Assembly: GCF_000305495.1 (NCBI RefSeq)
Contig: NZ_AJTN02000156.1
Coordinates: 1 to 34,104, forward strand
Source of the DNA: Peribacillus psychrosaccharolyticus ATCC 23296
GTDB lineage: Bacteria > Bacillota > Bacilli > Bacillales > DSM-1321
Length of the DNA stretch: 34,104 bases
Reading direction: 5' to 3'
Shown here: in pieces, positions 23,611 to 32,224 of the stretch
Layout of the letters: each line of letters opens with the position of its first letter
Position numbering within the stretch: position 1 is the stretch's first letter
Notes under the pieces: generated by a model
Database searches by the model: none
Told to the model about the DNA's origin: nothing
The model's input: the letters and a program-made list of their open reading frames with translations, nothing else
Position numbers and translations under genes: made by a program

Positions 23611-25407
23611 ATGGCTAATAACCGATTATTTGAGGTAGATGAATGGAAGATTCGGACGAATCATTTAGATAAAGAAAATAGAAGATTACAAGAAAGCTTA
23701 ACGAGTATTGGAAACGGATACATGGGGATGCGGGGGAACTTCGAAGAGCAGTATTCTGGAGATCATCATCAGGGCAGTTATTTAGCAGGTGTTTGGTATC
23801 CGGACAAAACGAGAGTAGGATGGTGGAAAAATGGCTATCCTGAATATTTCGGTAAAGTCATAAATGCAATGAATTTTATTAAAGTAGATTTGTTCATTGA
23901 TGGAGAAGTTGTTGACTTATTTACGGATACCATCATGGATTTTACTCTAGAGCTCGATATGAAGCACGGAATTTTGACCAAGAGCTATCTAGTAGAAAAG
24001 AATGAAAAGCAAGTTCGTGTAGAAGTGGAGCGGTTTGTTAGTTTAGATCAAAAAGAACTATGTGTAATCAATATGAAGGTTACTAGTTTGTCAGATTCCG
24101 TACATTTACGCCTTGTGCCCACATTGGATAGTCAAGTGAAGAATGAAGATGCCAACTACGAAGAAATGTTTTGGCTTCCAGTGGCAGCTTACTCGAATCA
24201 GTTAGTCGTGGAGACCAAACCAAATGATTTTGGTATAGAGCAATTCAGAGTTGCTGCAACAATGACGAACCGTGTGACTCATTTAGAGAACACTGGAAGT
24301 TTGGTCACTCCAATGCAAGTTAACGAAGTTTTTGAAGGAACGATAAATGTTGGTGAAACAGCGGCAATTGAAAAATTGATTGTCTTAACTACTTCGCGTG
24401 ACGGTGAAATCGAGTCAGTCGGTGAACGAAGCAAAGAAATCAGTGTAAAGGTTAGTGAACAAAGTGTTGACGAACTGCGAGTACAGCATGAATCATTGTG
24501 GCTTGAGCGTTGGAAAAAAGCTGATGTAGTTATAGGCGGAGATGCGGCAGCGCAACAGGGAATCCGTTTCAATTTATTCCAATTGTTTTCTACTTATTAC
24601 GGGGAAGACGAACGTTTGAATATCGGACCAAAAGGATTTACCGGGGAAAAATACGGGGGAGCTACTTATTGGGATACTGAAGCCTATGCGGTGCCGTTGT
24701 ATTTAGCTTTAACTGATCAATCGGTAACGAAAAACTTATTAAGCTACCGACACAATCAGCTCTCAGGAGCAGAACATAATTCCCGTCAGCAAGGATTAGA
24801 TGGTGCGCTGTTTCCAATGGTGACTTTTACTGGAGTGGAATGCCACAATGAGTGGGAAATCACCTTTGAAGAAATACATCGTAATGGAGCAATTGCTTAC
24901 GCAATCTATAACTATACGAATTATACGGGAGACAAAGAGTATCTTATCGATAAAGGATTGGATGTATTGACGGGGATTAGTCGTTTTTGGGCGAGCCGTG
25001 TACATTATAATTGTCAAAAAGATCAATACATGATGCACGGTGTAACTGGGCCTAATGAATATGAAAATAACGTTAACAACAATTGGTACACCAATAAAAT
25101 GGCTATCTGGACATTGAAATATACACTTGCTTCATTAGAGTTAGCTCCTGAGAAGAAACTTGTGTTAAATCTAACAGATGAAGAATTACGAAAATGGCAA
25201 GAAATTATTGAAAAAATGTACTTCCCATATGATGAAGAACGGGGTATTTTCATTCAACATGATACGTTCCTCGATAAGGAGCTGCGTCCTGTTACAGATT
25301 TGGATCCATCAGATTTACCGCTCAACCAAAAATGGTCATGGGACAGGATTTTACGATCACCGTTTATTAAGCAAGCTGATGTACTTTGCCAACGGAAAGA
25401 CTATTGA
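23611..25407 (+). pseudogene. maltose phosphorylase (GH65), C-terminus lost by fusion
   Basis: Glycoside hydrolase family 65 enzyme that phosphorolyses maltose to glucose and beta-glucose 1-phosphate. The frame matches family proteins from the start ([20 protein letters not shown]) to [11 protein letters not shown] at residue 592. The general acid is E483 in [19 protein letters not shown]. Full-length relatives have about 750-760 residues; the C-terminal 160, with the end of the (alpha/alpha)6 barrel, are missing. After D-V-L the frame reads six foreign residues and stops, because the DNA switches at about 25380 to an FAD monooxygenase in another frame. AGGAGG lies upstream of the ATG. Probably inactive as assembled. 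Confidence 0.88.
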
Positions 25408-26050
25408 AGCTGATCTAGTCATTGCAGCTGACGGAATCCGATCACCGATCCGCAATCAAGTATTGAATCGACACGAACCTGTCTATTCAGGGTATCTTGC
25501 CCATCGTGCTTTAATCTCTACAAGAGCTGCATTGGGGATGGCTTCACAGGACAATGTCCTGCGTATCTATGTAGACGGCTATAATTCAGTCTATTTCATG
25601 CCATTAGAAGGACGAGATCAAGTGTCTGTCGATGTCACCGTCCCTGGAAAGTTTGCACGCCGTCCGGAAGTAACAAAAAAAGAATTGATGGAGAGTATTA
25701 CAGGTTTCGGTCCTACTATCCAAAAAGTGGTTGAAAATATGGATATGAAACAGGTTGTCACGCGTCCATTGTGTGACCTTGAACATGTGGAAGAATGGAG
25801 TACTAAATGTGTAACTTTGATTGGGGATGCTGCTCACGCCATGCTGCACAACCAAGGTCAAGGTGCGAATATGGCCATTCAAGATAGTGGAGAATTAGCA
25901 GAAACAATTGCTGAATCCGTAACCATAGAAGAAGCCTTGCAAAAATACGAAGAGAAACGTAAACCCATTACGAGACTTTACCAGGATTTATCTCGTCTAT
26001 TCCCAACGGATAAAGCTGAGACTGCTTTCCCTGAAAAAGCGCACTTCTAA
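25382..26050 (+). pseudogene. 3' part of a class A FAD-dependent aromatic monooxygenase
   Basis: About 222 residues of a flavoprotein hydroxylase (UbiH/salicylate hydroxylase-like), beginning at [20 protein letters not shown] and including the second FAD motif CVTLIGDAAHAMLHNQGQGA. The N-terminal 160-170 residues with the Rossmann GxGxxG are absent; upstream the frame only runs through out-of-frame GH65 sequence. There is no ribosome binding site at the junction. The intact gene would have been a hydroxylase for an aromatic acid. The following alpha/beta hydrolase may have belonged to the same unit. Confidence 0.88.
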
Positions 26051-26110
26051 AAAGTGTGGAGAAGGTCATTAAGATTAGCAACCAGTTATTAAAAAAAAGG
26101 AGGTTTTAAG

Positions 26111-27040
26111 ATGCCTGTCCATCCTGAAATAAAAAAGATATTGGATACGATACCGGAATCTAATCCACACAAAAGAATCATACCGGAAGAACATAGAAAA
26201 ATATTTGATGCACCGATTTTACCTGTTGATAAACGGGTGCAAGTTTATTCGGTAGAAGAAAAAACCATACTTACTTCAGAAGCTGAGATACGAATTAGAA
26301 TTTACACGCCAGAGGAAGGGGAAGCGTATCCACTGCTCATGTATTTCCATGGCGGTGCCTTTTTCTCAGGGGATTTAGAAAGTCATGATGAAATTGTTCG
26401 GCCGATATGCAGGGAATCAGGCTATAAAGTAATTGCTGTTGAGTATCGTCTTGCGCCTGAGCATCCTTTTCCAGCCCCATTAGATGATTGTTATCAGGTT
26501 ACGAAATGGGCTGTGGAGCATGGGAATGAATTAAAATGGGACGGGAAGAACCTTGCCCTTGCAGGTGATAGTTCTGGAGGGAACTTAGCAGCGGCTGTTT
26601 CTCTGATGGCTCGTGAAAAACAAGAATTTACGATTACTAAGCAAGTATTATATTATCCTTCTCTAGATCTTGACTTTAGTGAATTTCGGTATCCGTCATT
26701 AATAGAAAATAGAAAAGGGTATTTCGTGGAGAGTGATACCTTAGCTGAACATAATTCCTTCTATTTAAAAGGACAGGTAGATACAGATCATCCGCTTGTT
26801 TCACCCATTAGAGAAGATAATCTAGAAAATCTTCCAGCTGCACTTGTCATTACCGCAGAATATGATCCGATGCGGGATGAAGGGGAACTATTTGCGAAAA
26901 AGTTAAAAAAAGCAGGTGTACATACTGAAACAATCCGGTATGAAGGAGGTACACACGGCTTCTTAGGGAAATTCACGCATTTGGCTGAATTAAGTGATGT
27001 GTACCAACGTACAAGTTCTTTTTTAAAAAAAGAACTGTAA
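26111..27040 (+). CDS. alpha/beta hydrolase (HSL/lipase_esterase group)
   Basis: Carboxylesterase of the hormone-sensitive-lipase-like family, 309 aa. The oxyanion-hole motif is FHGGAFFSGD (residues 79-88), the nucleophile S154 in AGDSSGGNLAAA, acid D252 in ITAEYDPMRDEG and base H282 in EGGTHGFLGKF. AAAAAAAGGAGG precedes the ATG. No signal peptide, so intracellular. It follows the monooxygenase remnant by 60 bases and ends at a strong terminator; natural ester unknown. Confidence 0.92.
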   Translation: MPVHPEIKKILDTIPESNPHKRIIPEEHRKIFDAPILPVDKRVQVYSVEEKTILTSEAEIRIRIYTPEEGEAYPLLMYFHGGAFFSGDLESHDEIVRPICRESGYKVIAVEYRLAPEHPFPAPLDDCYQVTKWAVEHGNELKWDGKNLALAGDSSGGNLAAAVSLMAREKQEFTITKQVLYYPSLDLDFSEFRYPSLIENRKGYFVESDTLAEHNSFYLKGQVDTDHPLVSPIREDNLENLPAALVITAEYDPMRDEGELFAKKLKKAGVHTETIRYEGGTHGFLGKFTHLAELSDVYQRTSSFLKKEL

Positions 27041-27062
27041 TCCCTTAATTTGGTACAAATAG

Positions 27063-27100
27063 AATTGTAGAGAAAAGTAACATTTTCTCTACAATTTTTT
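27063..27100 (+). terminator. terminator after the alpha/beta hydrolase
   Basis: AATTGTAGAGAAAA pairs with TTTTCTCTACAATT, followed by T; may also serve the convergent gene. Confidence 0.92.
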
Positions 27101-27120
27101 ATGGAAGTCGGATAGATACT

Positions 27121-28557
27121 TCACTCTTGTTTCTCCAAAAAGTGTTGAACACGCTTAACATAAGGTGTTTTATCGTATGATAAATAGACCTGACTTGATA
27201 GTTTGATTGGATCACCGAAGAAAAATCTCTCATACAGTGTTTCACGCGTACCAAATGAACTCATCGTTAAATCCCAGGCTAATCGAAAAATCTTAATGCG
27301 GTCCTCAGCATTTTTTGCCTTGGCTTGTAAATAATGATTCAAATCCTTTCTCAAATTTTGATAGGTATTTCCTGTTGGAATCGCCATTAGTCCACTTGCA
27401 CCTAATAAATGAATGATTTCAGTAAATCTTGGGTAAATTTTTGGAAACAAACTGATCGCAATTTGAAGAGACGTTTGATCTGGCCGCATAAATCCTAATT
27501 CATCAATTTCGGCTTCCATTTCAGATTTAAGAAGCAAAGCTTTCATTGTCTCTAAGGCCACAATAATTTCAGAAGCTTTCTCTTGCACGTGTTGATACTC
27601 AATAATATTGATCGTTTCGATAATGGATTGCACAACACCTAACACAAATTCTAGTTTTATGATTCGTCTACAAACAACTTGGTGTATGGTAAAAGCTGAA
27701 AAGGAGTTAATATTCATAAAAATATTAGATACTTCTCTGTTATTATAATAAAAAACTCGGTCCCATGGGACTAGTACATTGTCGAAAATAACGATAGAAT
27801 CCATTTCCTCATATCTAGCGCTGAGTGGATAGTCAAAAGTAGAGTCTCCCCCAACAAATGAATCTCGGCAAACAAATTTCAGGTTTTTTGTATTACTAGG
27901 AATCGTAAAGGCAAACCCGTTCTCATCTGCTTCAAGGCCTGCAGTTGATACCACTAATAACTCATCGGTTATTCCTCCTTGTGTTGCCAGTAACTTAGCA
28001 CCCTTTATAACAATTCCTTTTTCCGTTTCTGCTATTACTTTTGCTGAGATGGGTTCATCCGCACTTTCAAAGTAAAATTGTGATCGATTTACCTGAGGAT
28101 TAATAAAGGTATGTGTTAAAGATAAGTCGTGTTCTCGTGCATACTCATAATAGTTTGTTACATTTTCCGGAAAACAATTTCGTTGTCCTTTTAATAAATC
28201 TGCAGAACTAGCTAAGGCCATTAATACTGTATTCATATAATCTGGACTTCTACCCATCATTCCGTTACTGAATTTCGCCCAGTTTTGAATCATTTTCCTT
28301 CTTTTAATTAGATCATCTCGTGTCTTTGGCTGTAAGTAAGACAGACCTACAGGTTCGCCCGTTAAAGGTGATGTGTAAGTCATTGGTTTTAATTCATCCG
28401 CAAACTGTAAGTCATATAAGGCAGCTTGGCTTTTCATTACTCCTTTGAAAGCTGGGTGTTCAGAGATGTTCCCTTCCACAGGTTTTCCATCAATCCACAC
28501 ATTTGATCTCAGCTGGTCAATCCGTTGAATATAGTCTGTACCGTTTATAGCCGGCAT
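27121..28557 (-). CDS. 4-hydroxyphenylacetate 3-hydroxylase (HpaB) family monooxygenase
   Basis: Oxygenase component of a two-component FADH2-dependent aromatic hydroxylase, 478 aa, standard length. The acyl-CoA-dehydrogenase-like fold is indicated by HTFINPQVNRSQ (residues about 145-156), the flavin-binding QGGITDELLVVST region and VPWDRVFYYNN in the middle, followed by a helical C-terminal part with GASGLMAIPT. It needs reduced flavin from a partner reductase; an HpaC-like reductase gene lies 1.5 kb away in the opposite orientation. The substrate may be a phenol other than 4-hydroxyphenylacetate. Confidence 0.9.
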   Translation of the reverse strand: MPAINGTDYIQRIDQLRSNVWIDGKPVEGNISEHPAFKGVMKSQAALYDLQFADELKPMTYTSPLTGEPVGLSYLQPKTRDDLIKRRKMIQNWAKFSNGMMGRSPDYMNTVLMALASSADLLKGQRNCFPENVTNYYEYAREHDLSLTHTFINPQVNRSQFYFESADEPISAKVIAETEKGIVIKGAKLLATQGGITDELLVVSTAGLEADENGFAFTIPSNTKNLKFVCRDSFVGGDSTFDYPLSARYEEMDSIVIFDNVLVPWDRVFYYNNREVSNIFMNINSFSAFTIHQVVCRRIIKLEFVLGVVQSIIETINIIEYQHVQEKASEIIVALETMKALLLKSEMEAEIDELGFMRPDQTSLQIAISLFPKIYPRFTEIIHLLGASGLMAIPTGNTYQNLRKDLNHYLQAKAKNAEDRIKIFRLAWDLTMSSFGTRETLYERFFFGDPIKLSSQVYLSYDKTPYVKRVQHFLEKQE

Positions 28558-28699
28558 AAGTACACCCCTAATGGTTAGTCACTTTTTGTAGAAGGGGATA
28601 TCACGTTAAAATATCTCCTTTGAACTATTTTTAATTTATGTAAAGTACCCAGATTGGTGAAAACAATATTCTATAAGGGGATGTAAACGAACAAAGAAA

Positions 28700-28738
28700 A
28701 AAAGCTTTCACTCCGATTGTTTCAGAGTAAAAGCTTTT
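28700..28738 (-). terminator. terminator of the desaturase gene
   Basis: On the minus strand AAAAGCTTTTACTC pairs with GAGTGAAAGCTTTT, followed by a run of T. Confidence 0.9.
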
Positions 28739-28754
28739 AAAGTCTTCTATATAA

Positions 28755-29768
28755 TTATGCGACAGCATTTTTCAGTAATAAATGCTTGACCTCACCGAAA
28801 GTAACGAATCGTTTATTTTTTTCATCATACAATTTGTAGCGTAATGACTTAAGACTTAATTTGATATCAACTGTTGTCGCCATTTGAATGGGCGGAGTTG
28901 AATCATGCGCTTTTTCTAAATTGTAATTAGGGACTCTAGGGCTTAAATGATGTACATGGTGGAATCCAATATTACCGGTTACCCATTGTAGTACTTTAGG
29001 AAGCTTATAGTAAGAACTTCCTTCAATAGCTGCCTTTACATAATCCCATTCACTTTCATCTTCAAAATAAGAATCTTCGAAGGTATGTTGAATATAAAAT
29101 AACCAAATGCCTAGTGCTCCAGCAATAAACATGGTTGTTCCTTGGACAATTACAAATGACTGCCATCCAATCGCCCAAATTAAGAGAGCATAAAGTAGTA
29201 CAATACAAACATTGGTTAAATACGTATTGTTACGTTCTTTCTTACGTGCGTCTTTTCTATTGAAACGGCTTGATATTAGAATTAAGAAGATAGGACCTAA
29301 ACCGAACATAACTAAAGGATTCCGATACATCCGATATTTAAAACGTTCCCATTTCGATGCTTCTACATATTCTTCAATGGTCATTACCCAAATATCGCCG
29401 ACACCGCGTTTATCTAGGTTTCCACTAGAAGCATGGTGAATGGAGTGTTCCCGTTTCCATTTTTCAAAGGCGAACAAAGTCATGATGCCTGTAAAGGTTC
29501 CGACTATCGCGTTTGCTTTTTTATTTTTGAAGAACGATCCGTGGGTACAGTCATGGAAGATTATGAACATACGTATAATGAAACCACTAGTTACAGCTGA
29601 TAACGCAATGGTTAGTAAAATAGATATGTCTAAAGCTTGATACGCTAAGAACCAAAACAAAATAGCTGGTGGAATTGTATTTACCAATTGTCTAACGCTC
29701 GCTTTTACATCTGCTTTTTCAAAGGGTGCAACAAATTTTCGTAGTTGTGCTGTTTTTTCTTTGCTCAT
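28755..29768 (-). CDS. des: membrane fatty-acid desaturase, Des-like
   Basis: Acyl-lipid desaturase that introduces double bonds into membrane phospholipid fatty acids to keep membranes fluid in the cold. 337 aa from the ATG at 29768, chosen because AAAGGAGG lies six bases upstream; the longer frame to 29828 has none. The three histidine boxes that hold the di-iron centre are HDCTH (residues 72-76), HSIHH (108-112) and HHVHH in the GFHHVHHLSPRVPNYN segment. Hydrophobic pairs of helices lie at about 32-70 and 180-235. Two GTCAT/ATGAC palindromes upstream suggest DesR-type cold control. Confidence 0.93.
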   Translation of the reverse strand: MSKEKTAQLRKFVAPFEKADVKASVRQLVNTIPPAILFWFLAYQALDISILLTIALSAVTSGFIIRMFIIFHDCTHGSFFKNKKANAIVGTFTGIMTLFAFEKWKREHSIHHASSGNLDKRGVGDIWVMTIEEYVEASKWERFKYRMYRNPLVMFGLGPIFLILISSRFNRKDARKKERNNTYLTNVCIVLLYALLIWAIGWQSFVIVQGTTMFIAGALGIWLFYIQHTFEDSYFEDESEWDYVKAAIEGSSYYKLPKVLQWVTGNIGFHHVHHLSPRVPNYNLEKAHDSTPPIQMATTVDIKLSLKSLRYKLYDEKNKRFVTFGEVKHLLLKNAVA

Positions 29769-29833
29769 GTTTTCCTCCTTTAACAGGCTCTTCAGCCTGA
29801 AAACCTTATTAAATTTAGTATAAAGCAAAAAGG

Positions 29834-29852
29834 GTATGACTATTAGTCATAC
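29834..29852. promoter_or_regulatory. palindrome 1 upstream of des (DesR-like operator)
   Basis: GTATGACTATTAGTCATAC is a perfect 19-bp dyad. On the des strand it overlaps the -35 position of the only good -10 (TATACT near 29821), whose own -35 is poor, as expected for an activator-dependent promoter. Confidence 0.6.
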
Positions 29853-29868
29853 TTGTCAGTTGATACAC

Positions 29869-29882
29869 ATGACATATGTCAT
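29869..29882. promoter_or_regulatory. palindrome 2 upstream of des (DesR-like operator)
   Basis: ATGACATATGTCAT, a perfect 14-bp dyad with the same ATGAC/GTCAT half-sites, 33 bases further upstream centre to centre. Confidence 0.6.
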
Positions 29883-30018
29883 ATATTTAGGTGGAAATAC
29901 GATGTGACAGCTTGTTAGCGGGGGCAGTTAATTACACTAGAGGGTGGGCACGATTGAACTGGATAGGCAGGAAAAGACTGAAAATAAAAATTAGAATTTT
30001 AAACGTTTTATTAGGTAA

Positions 30019-30047
30019 TTGATCGCCATACTTGGTATGATTATAAA
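30019..30047 (+). promoter_or_regulatory. promoter of the flavin reductase gene
   Basis: TTGATC (30019-30024), 17-base spacer, TATAAA (30042-30047), just before AAAGGGGA and the start codon. Confidence 0.6.
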
Positions 30048-30075
30048 ATCAAACACTTAAAGGGGATTGTTAGAA

Positions 30076-30579
30076 ATGAATTCTAATACTGAACAAGTCG
30101 CACGTTTTAAAGAGGTTTTGGGAAACTATCCTACAGGAGTTACCGTTGTAACAACTGCTGATGAGAATGGAACACCTGTTGGTTTAACGGTTAATTCATT
30201 TGCTTCTGTTTCGATTGATCCTTTGCTTGTTTTGTGGTCGATTGATCGTAAGGTTTCTTCTTTTGATATTTTCCAAAATACCGATAAATTCGCTATTCAT
30301 ACATTAGCTGACGATCAGGCTGAAATTTGCACGTTGTTTGCCAGCAGGGATATAGATCGTTTTGCAAATTGTGAATGGAATCTTTCAGAGCATGCTCTGC
30401 CAATAATCTCAGGATCTTACGGCGTTTTACAATGTAAAACATTCAAAAAAGTGGATGCAGGCGATCATTTGATTTTAATTGGTGAAGTAATCGATATTGA
30501 AGTTGAAAAGAAGGAGCCATTACTTTATCATAAAAGAAAATTTGGGAAAATTCCTGAAGAATTTTATGTAACAAAATAA
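30076..30579 (+). CDS. flavin reductase-like protein (HpaC/SnaC type)
   Basis: NAD(P)H:flavin oxidoreductase of the HpaC-like split-barrel family, 167 aa from ATG 30076 (AAAGGGGA ten bases upstream). Family blocks are GNYPTGVTVVTTADENGTPV, GLTVNSFASVSIDPLLVLWS (flavin-binding) and GDHLILIGEVIDIE. Such enzymes supply free reduced flavin to a partner monooxygenase; the HpaB-family protein at 27121-28557 is the obvious candidate, although not co-transcribed. Confidence 0.9.
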   Translation: MNSNTEQVARFKEVLGNYPTGVTVVTTADENGTPVGLTVNSFASVSIDPLLVLWSIDRKVSSFDIFQNTDKFAIHTLADDQAEICTLFASRDIDRFANCEWNLSEHALPIISGSYGVLQCKTFKKVDAGDHLILIGEVIDIEVEKKEPLLYHKRKFGKIPEEFYVTK

Positions 30580-30588
30580 TATGCCTGG

Positions 30589-30619
30589 TTGAACCTTAAT
30601 TTAAAGGTTCAACTTTTTT
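30589..30619 (+). terminator. terminator after the flavin reductase gene
   Basis: GTTGAACCTT pairs with AAGGTTCAAC over a short A/T loop, followed by T6. Confidence 0.9.
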
Positions 30620-30673
30620 ATTTGTCCCTTTGAATCAAAAGCTCAGAAAAATCATTATTTCAGTGTAGATGGA

Positions 30674-30702
30674 TTAAGATGAAACAGATACAATGATATA
30701 AT
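30674..30702 (+). promoter_or_regulatory. promoter of the thioredoxin-like gene
   Basis: TTAAGA (30674-30679), 17-base spacer, TATAAT (30697-30702). Confidence 0.55.
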
Positions 30703-30748
30703 TAGAATAGAATGTTATAGTAAGAATGCAAAATTGGAGGAGAAGAAT

Positions 30749-31063
30749 ATGAAAAAAATTAATACAGTTCAAGAATTTAACGAACAAATTGGACAAGATG
30801 AGCTGACAGTTGGGATATTTACAACGACTTGGTGCCCAGACTGCAAACGGTTAGATTTATTTATTGATGAAGTAACAGAAGAACATCAAGATAAACAATG
30901 GTTCACAATCGATCGTGATGAATTCCCAGAAATATCTGATCAACAAACTGTTATGGGGATTCCATCATTGTTGGTTTATAAAAATGGTGAAAAAATCGCT
31001 CATCTGCATAGTGCGAATGCTAAAACGCCTGAACAAATTAAAGAATTTCTAAGCAATATATAA
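30749..31063 (+). CDS. thioredoxin-family protein
   Basis: Thioredoxin-fold protein of 104 aa with redox motif WCPDC (C29/C32, ordinary thioredoxin has WCGPC) and the cis-Pro segment GIPSLLVYKNGE. GGAGG lies before ATG 30749; the in-frame TTG at 30734 sits in front of that site and is rejected. Cytosolic, no signal peptide. WCPDC proteins of this size are common in Bacillus and are presumed disulfide reductases; partner unknown. Monocistronic. Confidence 0.9.
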   Translation: MKKINTVQEFNEQIGQDELTVGIFTTTWCPDCKRLDLFIDEVTEEHQDKQWFTIDRDEFPEISDQQTVMGIPSLLVYKNGEKIAHLHSANAKTPEQIKEFLSNI

Positions 31064-31082
31064 TGAATGATTTGGGATACCA

Positions 31083-31117
31083 AGGACTGCCGAGATAAAT
31101 TCGGCAGTCTTTTTTTG
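31083..31117 (+). terminator. terminator after the thioredoxin-like gene
   Basis: GACTGCCGA pairs with TCGGCAGTC, followed by a run of T. Confidence 0.92.
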
Positions 31118-31173
31118 AGTTGTTAAATAACTGCGCTTTGACGGAAAGAGATTTTTAGAAAAATATTCAATAG

Positions 31174-31191
31174 AAACTGAATATTCATTCA
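31174..31191. promoter_or_regulatory. FadR(YsiA)-like operator
   Basis: AAACTGAATATTCATTCA matches 15 of 18 positions of TGAATGAATATTCATTCA, the form of the B. subtilis FadR consensus as I recall it; the right half is perfect. It lies about 80 bases before the metallo-hydrolase start. Confidence 0.45.
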
Positions 31192-31272
31192 TTTTATGGT
31201 AAACTAGTTGTATAAAAATGGATCGTCAAAGGAGTGAAAGGCAATTATATTTGAAAAAAATTTGAAGAATCA

Positions 31273-32088
31273 ATGAAAAAAGGTGTTCACAGTGGTAATG
31301 GAAAATCGGCCTTTCAAAACATCCGCTTAAATGTTCACTGTTTTGTTGTAGATGGGATATTAATTGATACAGGCGCCCAATCACTTGCCAAGGAATTTAG
31401 ACCCTTTATCGAAAGGCAAGATTTTGATCAAGTGTTGATTACTCATTATCATGAGGACCATACAGGATGTGCGGCGTATGTTCAGGGCATAGGAAAACCA
31501 ATATTTATGAATGAATTATCCATTCCGTATTGTCGAACCAAGGCGGACTATCCACTGTATCGTAAGATGTTTTGGGGCAAGCGACGTCCTTTTGCGGCTG
31601 AACCAATTGGTGAAACGATCACATCTCGTACGGCTGTATGGGATGTGATCGATACACCAGGACATGCGAAAGATCATAAAGCATTTCTGAATAGAGAGAC
31701 AGGACAGCTATTCACCGGTGACCTGTATTGCCAAGAGCGTACGAAGGTTGTACTACAAGAAGAAAGCATTCCAACACTGATTGATTCGTTGAAGCGCGTT
31801 CTTACTTTTGACTTTGATGACGTGTTTTGCTGTCATGCAGGGCTGCTTGAGGATGGAAAAGGTGCGCTGAGAAGGAAGCTCGATTACTTACTTCATTTAC
31901 AAGATAAAATTCTAAAATTGCACGATGAAGGTAATACAGTGAATGAAATCAATGATGTGCTTTTTCCAAAAAAATACCCAATCACTCGATTTTCGTCAGG
32001 TGAATGGGACTCACTTCATATTGTAAACTCGGTCATAAATGAGCGTGCGGGAGTTACAACAAATCGAACTAAGCTGGAAGAACGTTAA
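31273..32088 (+). CDS. metallo-beta-lactamase-fold hydrolase
   Basis: Zinc/iron hydrolase of the MBL superfamily, 271 aa from ATG 31273. The metal motif is THYHEDHTG (H58, H60, D62, H63), followed by DTPGHAKDH and FTGDLYC with the bridging Asp; the C-terminal helical extension matches MBL proteins of the 'hydrolase' annotation group. The start is doubtful: ATG 31273 has no ribosome binding site, and the frame is open back to 31255. If the A7 run at 31254-31260 were A6, a TTG start at 31251 would give MKKFEESMKKGV, a typical N-terminus. Substrate unknown; the FadR-like site hints at lipid metabolism. Confidence 0.88.
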   Translation: MKKGVHSGNGKSAFQNIRLNVHCFVVDGILIDTGAQSLAKEFRPFIERQDFDQVLITHYHEDHTGCAAYVQGIGKPIFMNELSIPYCRTKADYPLYRKMFWGKRRPFAAEPIGETITSRTAVWDVIDTPGHAKDHKAFLNRETGQLFTGDLYCQERTKVVLQEESIPTLIDSLKRVLTFDFDDVFCCHAGLLEDGKGALRRKLDYLLHLQDKILKLHDEGNTVNEINDVLFPKKYPITRFSSGEWDSLHIVNSVINERAGVTTNRTKLEER

Positions 32089-32116
32089 AGGAGCACATTC
32101 CTTTGACGTTTTTTTG
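32081..32116 (+). terminator. terminator after the metallo-hydrolase gene
   Basis: AACGTTAAAGGA pairs with TCCTTTGACGTT, followed by T; overlaps the stop codon. Confidence 0.9.
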
Positions 32117-32224
32117 ACTAGACTGCTTTTGTTCTGAACTAGATATAGGATAGACTTATGGTATATTATAAAACTACGTCTTATTACTAAAACAAAGTTT
32201 TAAAGTTAGGAAGAGGGAATTAAT

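Noticed and set aside
25178-25381. Upstream part of the open frame that continues into the monooxygenase remnant
   Set aside because: These codons are the GH65 gene read out of frame; no flavoprotein similarity, so the remnant is started at the junction.
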